12,312 nucleotides of DNA, from positions 1 through 12,312 of the forward strand of contig JAKSDN010000560.1 in NCBI GenBank assembly GCA_022360075.1, in the 5' to 3' direction. The DNA comes from Kiloniellales bacterium (GTDB taxonomy: Bacteria; Pseudomonadota; Alphaproteobacteria; Kiloniellales; JAKSDN01). Shown piece by piece: positions 6,103 through 12,312 of the stretch. The notes below the pieces were generated by a model that saw only the letters and a list, made by a program, of their open reading frames with translations, did no database searches and was not told where the DNA came from. The translations under genes were made by a program, and so were the position numbers. Each line of letters opens with the position of its first letter. The stretch's first letter is position 1.

Positions 6103-7047
6103 CTACGCGTCCTCGCCGATCGGCGTGATGCCGACTCCCTGGCCCATGGCGAGCCTGGGGCTGACCTGGGCCATGTAGGCCTCGACCACCTCGATGAACT
6201 GTAGCGACAGACGCGACAGGGGCTTGTTCGCCGAATAGACCAGCGCGAGCTCCTGCTGCACCTCCGGTTCGAAGGGGCGAAAGGTCACGCCCTTGGGCAG
6301 CGCGTCGGCCGAGACCACGGGGCCGACGATCGAGATCCCGAGACCGACGGCCACCAGACCGCAGATGGCCTCGATGGTGCGTGCCTCGAGCCGGAGGTCG
6401 CGCGTGACGCCGGCCCGGCTGAAGATCTCGTCCACCCGATGCCGGAAGGGCGCATCGCTCTTGAAGGAGATGAAGGGCAGCCCAGCCATGTCCTTCGGCC
6501 GCAGCCGCTTCTTTGCCGTCAGGGGATGACCGTCGGGCAGAACGCAGACCGCGTCGGCACTCGCGATCGGCCGCGTCGTGACGTTGGCGTTGTCGGTCGG
6601 CGTCGACGACAGGCCCATGTCGCACTGCTGCGAGACGATCCATTCGATCACCCGCTGCGACGGCCGCACCTCCAGCGAGACCACGATCTCCGGATAGCGC
6701 TCGACGAAGCGCCCGATCAGCTCCGACATGATGGTCGAGGCGAGACTGGGGATGGTGATGAGCCGAAAGTGGCCGCCGCGATACTGGCGGATCGAGGTCG
6801 CAGCCTGATCGATCTGCTGCAGGCCGATGAAGGCCCGCTCGACCTCGTCATAGAGCGCGCGCGCCTCGTCGGTCGGGATAAGCTGGCGGTTGGCGCGGGT
6901 GAAGAGCTTGAAGCCGACCACGCGTTCGAGATCGGCGAGTATGCGGCTGACGGCCGGCTGCGAGACGAACAGCATGGCCGCGGCCTGCGTCACCGTCCCG
7001 GTGATCATCACCGCCCGAAACGCTTCGATCTGCCGCAGCGTGACCAT
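6103..7047 (-). CDS. LysR family transcriptional regulator
   Basis: 314 aa from ATG 7047 (MVTLRQIEAFRAVMITG). Upstream in-frame codons to 7104 lie in the divergent promoter and lack a ribosome site, whereas GGGG lies about 6 nt before 7047. The N-terminal winged helix-turn-helix is clear: TVTQAAAMLFVSQPAVSRILADLERVVGFKLF, about residues 18-50. It is followed by the linker helix and a periplasmic-binding-protein-like effector domain, residues about 95-300. The sequence style resembles the OccR/NocR branch that controls opine and amino acid uptake and catabolism (my impression, not verified). It is transcribed divergently from the aldehyde dehydrogenase and ABC importer genes. By the usual LysR arrangement it probably controls that operon in response to the imported compound or a breakdown product and represses itself. 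Confidence 0.92.
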   Translation of the reverse strand: MVTLRQIEAFRAVMITGTVTQAAAMLFVSQPAVSRILADLERVVGFKLFTRANRQLIPTDEARALYDEVERAFIGLQQIDQAATSIRQYRGGHFRLITIPSLASTIMSELIGRFVERYPEIVVSLEVRPSQRVIEWIVSQQCDMGLSSTPTDNANVTTRPIASADAVCVLPDGHPLTAKKRLRPKDMAGLPFISFKSDAPFRHRVDEIFSRAGVTRDLRLEARTIEAICGLVAVGLGISIVGPVVSADALPKGVTFRPFEPEVQQELALVYSANKPLSRLSLQFIEVVEAYMAQVSPRLAMGQGVGITPIGEDA

Positions 7048-7198
7048 GCGTGCCCCGTCGTCACCCTCTTCGCATAATATCTGGTAATCCGTACTGCAAA
7101 ACAAAGCATTATTGTTAATGATGGCATTCGCTGATACTGAGGCTTCGCGTGCCGGAGACTGGCTCCGCGCGCGAGGAATCGAAGGGAAATCGGCGCCG
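7048..7198. promoter_or_regulatory. Divergent LysR / aldehyde dehydrogenase promoter region
   Basis: A 151-bp AT-rich interval between the divergent genes. An interrupted palindrome, CATTA-TTGT-TAATG (7107-7120), is a candidate LysR operator. For the regulator, TATTAT on the minus strand (about 7074-7079) is a plausible -10. For the plus strand, TTGTTA (7112-7117) and GATACT (7133-7138) are only 15 bp apart, so they are weak. Codons in 7118-7198 lack the strong G/C third-position bias of the gene body, which supports a non-coding role for this segment. Confidence 0.5.
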
Positions 7199-8680
<1,482 letters not shown>

Positions 8681-8730
8681 AGGCCCACACCACGAAACTT
8701 CGATCGGTGTGGCACAGGGAGAGACGAGGT

Positions 8731-9579
8731 TTGGACTACGCTGAGCAGACGATATCGGCGCGAGCCGGGCGGGCCGCGCCCGCGCGGAAGTCACTCCTGC
8801 TCACGCGCAAGTCGCCGCTGATCGACGTTATCCAGTTCCTCGTTTTCGTGATCGCCGTGGCCTGGCTGATCGTCGCCGGCGCGCAGTCGATGGACTACAA
8901 TTGGCAGTGGTATCGCATCGATCGATACCTCTACCGCGTCATCGACGGCGAGTTCATTCCCGGCGCCCTGCTGAAAGGCCTGGTCGTCACGATCGAGATC
9001 ACGCTCTACAGCATGATCCTGACGCTCGCGATCAGTCTCGTGACGGCCCTGTTGCGCCTGTCCGGCTCGATCTCCGGACGCCTGATCGCCACCGCCTACC
9101 TCGAAGCGATCCGCAACACGCCGCTGCTGGTCCAGCTTTTCCTGTTCTACTTCGTGCTCGCGCCGATCCTCGGCATCGACCGCTTCTGGGCGGGCGTGCT
9201 CTGCCTCGCCTTCTTCGAGGGCTCCTTCGGCGCCGAGATCATCCGCGCCGGGCTGCAGTCCGTGCCGCGCGGCCAATACGAGGCGGGCGACGCGATCGGG
9301 CTGACCCGCCTCGACCGGCTGCGCTACATCGTTTTGCCCCAGGCGATTCCCCTGATCCTGCCGCCGATGACCGGGCTGATCATTTCGCTGATCAAGCATT
9401 CGGCGATCGTCAGCGTCATCGCCGTCGCCGAGCTGACGACCCAGGGGCTGAACATCATCTCGGAGACCTTCATGGCCTTCGAGATCTGGTTCACCGTGGC
9501 CGCCATCTATCTGGCCATCACCGTTTCGCTTTCCTTTGTCGTTTCCTGGCTGGAGCGCCGGGCGAGCTGGGGGCGTTAG
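8731..9579 (+). CDS. Polar amino acid ABC transporter permease (HisM/GlnP family), first subunit
   Basis: 282 aa from TTG 8731, chosen because AGGGAGAGA lies about 9 nt upstream; GTG 8707 and TTG 8677 (overlapping the aldehyde dehydrogenase stop) are alternatives. An integral inner-membrane protein: a basic N-terminus, then TM1 around IQFLVFVIAVAWLIVAGA, followed by about four or five more hydrophobic helices. The second helix region carries the family's LKGLVVTIEITLYSMILTLAISL. The sequence EAIRNTPLLVQLFLFYF and the cytoplasmic EAA loop EAGDAIGLTRLDRLRYIVLPQAI (about residues 184-206) identify the HisM/GlnP family; the EAA loop contacts the ATPase. It pairs with the second permease at 10530-11432 to form a heterodimeric channel. 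The following binding-protein gene starts 49 nt after its stop. Confidence 0.9.
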   Translation: MDYAEQTISARAGRAAPARKSLLLTRKSPLIDVIQFLVFVIAVAWLIVAGAQSMDYNWQWYRIDRYLYRVIDGEFIPGALLKGLVVTIEITLYSMILTLAISLVTALLRLSGSISGRLIATAYLEAIRNTPLLVQLFLFYFVLAPILGIDRFWAGVLCLAFFEGSFGAEIIRAGLQSVPRGQYEAGDAIGLTRLDRLRYIVLPQAIPLILPPMTGLIISLIKHSAIVSVIAVAELTTQGLNIISETFMAFEIWFTVAAIYLAITVSLSFVVSWLERRASWGR

Positions 9580-9628
9580 AACAAGAATCCGACAAACCAA
9601 CAACTTAGCGACCTATTGGAGGGACATT

Positions 9629-10465
9629 ATGACATTCAGTCGCATCGTGAAGTCGATCATCGGCGCCGCCGCGCTCTCGGTCTTCGCCGCTGCCGGCGCC
9701 CAGGCCGACGTCAAGCGGGACCTGACCTCGGCGAGCGTCCTGGAAGAGATCAAGAAGCGCGGCGTCATGAAGGTCGGCATGTCGACCTTCGTGCCCTGGG
9801 CGATGCGCAGCAAGACCGGCGAGCTGGTCGGCTTCGAGATCGACGTCGCCAAGAAGCTGGCCGCCGACATGGAGGTGGACGTCGAGTTCGTGCCGACGGC
9901 CTGGGCCGGGATCATCCCCGCGCTGATTGCCGGCAAGTTTGACGTGATCATCGGCGGCATGTCGATCACGCCGCAGCGCAATCTGACCGTCAACTTCACC
10001 ATCCCCTACGCCCACTCGGGCCAGCAGATGGCCGCGAACAAGGCTCTAGCCGAGGGCTTCTCGGTCGAGGACTTCAACGCCTCGGACGTGACCATCGCCT
10101 GCCGCCGCGGCGCGACGCCTTGTCAGGCGGCGCAGAAGATCTTCCCCAAGGCGACCTTGCGCCGCTTCGACGATGACGCCCAGGCCTTCCAGGAAGTCGT
10201 CAACGGCAACGCCCATGCGACGATCAGCTCGGCGCCCAAGCCGCGCTTCTGGAGCATGCAGTATCAGGACAAGCTCTTCATGCCGACCGACGATAACCTC
10301 ACGACCGGCAACGAGGCCTTCGCGCTGCGCAAGGGCGACCCCGACGCGGTCAACTTCTTCTCCAACTGGATCCTGGTCAACACCTCGAACGGCTGGCTGA
10401 AGGAGACCCACGACTTCTGGTTCAAGACCCAGGAGTGGGCCGACGAAGTCGAACTGAAGCAGTAG
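9629..10465 (+). CDS. Polar amino acid ABC transporter substrate-binding protein, family 3
   Basis: 278 aa from ATG 9629, with GGAGGG 5 nt upstream. A Sec signal peptide is evident: a basic start, the hydrophobic run IIGAAALSVFAAA, and a likely cut after AQA (residue 26). The mature domain has the family-3 signature GFEIDVAKKLA, then TAWAGIIPALIAGKFDVIIGGMSITPQRNLTVNFTIPY; R117 is the expected carboxylate ligand. Where HisJ-type proteins have an Asp that binds the alpha-amino group (GxxDAxxxD), this protein reads GNAHATISS, so Asp is replaced by Ser at about 201. The ligand may therefore not be a simple alpha-amino acid. Cys158 and Cys165 could form a disulfide in the periplasm. Gene order (between two permeases, followed by a hairpin) suits higher expression of this component. 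Confidence 0.92.
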   Translation: MTFSRIVKSIIGAAALSVFAAAGAQADVKRDLTSASVLEEIKKRGVMKVGMSTFVPWAMRSKTGELVGFEIDVAKKLAADMEVDVEFVPTAWAGIIPALIAGKFDVIIGGMSITPQRNLTVNFTIPYAHSGQQMAANKALAEGFSVEDFNASDVTIACRRGATPCQAAQKIFPKATLRRFDDDAQAFQEVVNGNAHATISSAPKPRFWSMQYQDKLFMPTDDNLTTGNEAFALRKGDPDAVNFFSNWILVNTSNGWLKETHDFWFKTQEWADEVELKQ

Positions 10466-10477
10466 CGGACCGGAAGC

Positions 10478-10506
10478 GAAGCCTCCGGCCGGGACCCGGA
10501 GGCTTC
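10478..10506 (+). terminator. Strong intra-operon hairpin after the binding-protein gene
   Basis: GAAGCCTCCGG (10478-10488) and CCGGAGGCTTC (10496-10506) form a perfect 11-bp stem with a 7-nt loop, 12 nt after the binding-protein stop and 23 nt before the next permease start. Only a weak pyrimidine run (CTTCTCC) follows. It is more likely a partial terminator or a 3' stabilising structure that raises binding-protein output over the membrane components than a full stop. Confidence 0.7.
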
Positions 10507-10529
10507 CTTCTCCTCAGGCGAAGCAGCCC

Positions 10530-11432
10530 ATGCGCGACCGCGCGCCACCGCCGGCGAAGAAGAAGGCCCGGCTGACGCCGATCGACTACCTGATCTTCGC
10601 GCTCGTCATTGCCGCGGTGGTCTACGTCGTCTATCGGGTCGACAGCGTCCTGGTCTACAAATGGGATTGGGACAAGGTCCTGCAGTTCGTCATCCGGCGT
10701 GACGACGATGGATCGCTCGTTCCCAACCTGCTGCTGATCGGCCTGCTGACGACCCTGCGGCTGGCCTTTTGGGGCACCATCGCCGCGGCCATCATCGGCC
10801 TCGTGATGGGGCTCTGCCGGACCAGCTCCAACCTCTTCCTGCGCATGGTCGCGCGGCTCTACGTCGAGCTGATCCGCAACATCCCGCCGGTGGTCTTTAT
10901 CTTCGTCTTCTTCTTCTTCATCTCCGGGCAAATCATGCCGCTGCTCGGCGTCGACGAGTTCGTGCGCGACGCCTCGCCCGAAACGGTCGGGATCATCGAG
11001 TTCCTGTTCAGCCCGATCGGCCTGTTCTCGAACTTCCTGGCCGGGATGATCTGCCTGGCGATGTTCGAGGGCGCCTACATCACCGAGATCGTCCGCGCCG
11101 GCATCCAGTCGATCGAACGCGGCCAGTGGGAGGCGGCGCGCGCCATCGGGCTCTCGCGCTTCAACGTGCAGCGCGACATCATTCTGCCGCAGGCGATCCG
11201 CAAGATCCTGCCGCCGCTGGCCGGGCAGTTCATCACCCTGGTCAAGGACTCGGCGATCGTCTCGCTGATCTCCATTCAGGAGCTCACCTTCGTCGCCGTG
11301 GAGGTCGCCGCCTCGACGACGAAGGTCTTCGAGACCTGGATCATCGTCGGCTTCATGTACTTCGTGGTCTGCTATTCCTTCGCGGTGCTCTTCGCGCGCC
11401 TGGAGAAGCAGACGAAAAGGGGGCGGGGATGA
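10530..11432 (+). CDS. Polar amino acid ABC transporter permease (HisM/GlnP family), second subunit
   Basis: 300 aa from ATG 10530; the ribosome site is weak (AGGCGA about 12 nt upstream), which fits lower output than the binding protein. A basic proline/lysine-rich N-terminus precedes TM1 (LTPIDYLIFALVIAAVVYVVY). The core carries LLLIGLLTTLRLAFWGTIAAAIIGLVMGL, then ELIRNIPPVVFIFVFFFFI. A longer connecting loop than in the partner permease (about residues 133-170) comes before AMFEGAYITEIVRAGIQSIERGQ. The EAA loop is EAARAIGLSRFNVQRDIILPQAI, from about residue 201. It forms the transmembrane channel together with the 8731-9579 product. The long acidic loop DEFVRDASPETVG is an unusual insertion relative to the partner. 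Confidence 0.9.
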   Translation: MRDRAPPPAKKKARLTPIDYLIFALVIAAVVYVVYRVDSVLVYKWDWDKVLQFVIRRDDDGSLVPNLLLIGLLTTLRLAFWGTIAAAIIGLVMGLCRTSSNLFLRMVARLYVELIRNIPPVVFIFVFFFFISGQIMPLLGVDEFVRDASPETVGIIEFLFSPIGLFSNFLAGMICLAMFEGAYITEIVRAGIQSIERGQWEAARAIGLSRFNVQRDIILPQAIRKILPPLAGQFITLVKDSAIVSLISIQELTFVAVEVAASTTKVFETWIIVGFMYFVVCYSFAVLFARLEKQTKRGRG

Positions 11433-11472
11433 GCGGGAGGTTCGGTTGCCACTATAATAGGAGCCCGCTGCG

Positions 11473-12222
11473 ATGAGCGATTCGGCGCCGATGTTGGAGA
11501 TGCGCGGCGTGGGCAAGTGGTTCGGCGAGTTCTGCGCGCTCTACGACGTCAATCTGCAAGTGCGACCGGGCGAGCGGATGGTGATCTGCGGGCCCTCCGG
11601 CTCGGGCAAGTCGACTATGATCCGCTGCGTCAACCGCTTGGAGGAGCATCAGGCCGGCGAGATCATCCTGGACGGCGTCGAACTCACCGAGGACATCAAG
11701 AACATCGAGCAGATCCGCCGCAAGGTCGGCATGGTGTTCCAGCACTTCAATCTCTTCCCGCACCTCACCGTCCTGAAGAATCTGACCCTCGGCCCCATGC
11801 GCAATCACAAGATGCCGGAGGCCGAGGCGCGCGAGCTCGCCTTGCACTACCTGGAGCGCGTGCGCATCGCCGAGCAGGCCGCGAAGTACCCGAGCGAGCT
11901 TTCCGGCGGCCAGCAGCAGCGCGTGGCGATCGCCCGCGCGCTCTGCATGAAGCCGAAGCTGATGCTGTTCGACGAGCCGACCTCGGCGCTCGATCCCGAG
12001 ATGATCTCGGGCGTTCTCGACGTGATGGTCGAGCTGGCGAGCGAAGGCATGACCATGATGTGCGTGACCCACGAGATGGGCTTCGCCAAGGAGGTCGCCG
12101 CCACGATGGCCTTCATGGACGAAGGCGAGATCGTCGAGGTCGGCACGCCGGACGCGTTCTTCGGCGCGCCGAAGAGCGAGCGGGCCAAGCTGTTCCTGAG
12201 TCAAATCCTGTCGCACCACTAG
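11473..12222 (+). CDS. Polar amino acid ABC transporter ATP-binding protein (GlnQ/HisP family)
   Basis: 249 aa from ATG 11473, with AGGAG 9 nt upstream; ATG 11491 is a less likely internal start. All nucleotide-binding motifs are intact: Walker [10 protein letters not shown] (residues 40-48), Q-loop [10 protein letters not shown] (Q90), signature LSGGQQQR (143-150), Walker B LMLFDEP (catalytic E168), D-loop SALD and H-loop THEMG (H200). The sequence [22 protein letters not shown] is characteristic of the GlnQ/HisP subfamily. It supplies the ATP-driven step for the two permeases encoded just upstream and, like its relatives, works as a homodimer on the cytoplasmic face. It is the last gene of the operon; a GC-rich repeat follows within 70 nt. 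Confidence 0.95.
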   Translation: MSDSAPMLEMRGVGKWFGEFCALYDVNLQVRPGERMVICGPSGSGKSTMIRCVNRLEEHQAGEIILDGVELTEDIKNIEQIRRKVGMVFQHFNLFPHLTVLKNLTLGPMRNHKMPEAEARELALHYLERVRIAEQAAKYPSELSGGQQQRVAIARALCMKPKLMLFDEPTSALDPEMISGVLDVMVELASEGMTMMCVTHEMGFAKEVAATMAFMDEGEIVEVGTPDAFFGAPKSERAKLFLSQILSHH

Positions 12223-12285
12223 GGTGTGGACGCTTTCGATGAGGGTTCTCCCTTTCCGGCGCTCCGCGCCAGCCCCCCACCCCGG

Positions 12286-12308
12286 CCCTCCCCCTCGAGG
12301 GGGGAGGG
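12286..12308. repeat. GC-rich palindrome at the 3' end of the importer operon
   Basis: A nearly perfect palindrome, CCCTCCCCCTCGAG followed by GGGGGAGGG, centred on CTCGAG. It is preceded by a C-rich tract and a small GGCGC-TCC-GCGCC hairpin at about 12258-12270. Such C/G-tract elements recur downstream of genes in alphaproteobacteria and may act as a terminator. The window ends here, so its full extent is unknown. Confidence 0.6.
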
Positions 12309-12312
12309 AGAT

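Noticed and set aside
11453..11458. A perfect TATAAT just upstream of the ATPase gene
   Set aside because: No -35 element lies at 16-18 bp and there is no extended -10 TGN; it is 15 nt before the start codon, leaving little room for a leader. Probably chance within the 40-nt operon gap.
10422..11516. A 364-aa minus-strand frame opposite the second permease
   Set aside because: Its Asp/Glu/Arg/Gln-rich translation is the reverse complement of a hydrophobic membrane protein with clear family motifs.

Overview
The window is high-GC DNA (clearly above 60%, with G/C strongly preferred at third codon positions) from what looks like an alphaproteobacterium. The gene set fits this: a polar amino acid ABC importer, a LysR regulator and a DoeB-like deacylase. 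So do dispersed imperfect palindromes beginning CGTCATTGCGAGC or TGTCATTGCCGGG. The genus cannot be read from the sequence. There is no sign of phage, transposase, CRISPR or RNA genes.

Left block (1-3199, all minus strand, read right to left). Two tandem paralogous proteins of unknown function (211 and 209 aa) are followed by a DoeB/aspartoacylase-type zinc deacylase. After a palindromic repeat comes a D-2-hydroxyacid dehydrogenase that runs off the left edge. A good sigma70-type promoter with a 10-bp palindrome in its spacer lies at 3265-3293. The 455-base gap 3200-3654 separates this block from the divergent block and holds a second copy of the palindromic repeat.

Middle block (3655-5873, plus strand). 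A HisC-like PLP aminotransferase is followed, with tight coupling, by the alpha and beta halves of a two-subunit thiamine-diphosphate decarboxylase of the sulfopyruvate/phosphonopyruvate decarboxylase type (ComD/ComE-like). A cloverleaf-forming repeat (5951-6035) follows.

Right block. A LysR regulator (minus, 6103-7047) is divergent from an aldehyde dehydrogenase (plus) and a complete polar amino acid type ABC importer in the order permease, binding protein, permease, ATPase (8731-12222). A strong hairpin separates the binding protein from the second permease. The window ends in a GC-rich repeat.

Taken together the genes read as a catabolic island for an unidentified amino-acid-like compound. 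Uptake would be by the ABC system. An N-acyl group could be removed by the DoeB-like enzyme. Transamination would give a 2-oxo acid, which the split ThDP enzyme decarboxylates to an aldehyde, and the aldehyde dehydrogenase oxidises that to an acid. The hydroxyacid dehydrogenase could interconvert the 2-oxo acid and its 2-hydroxy acid. Each family assignment is well supported, but the substrate and the linkage into one pathway are inference. The most novel items are the paralogous pair of unknown proteins and the possible aminotransferase/split-decarboxylase/aldehyde dehydrogenase route.
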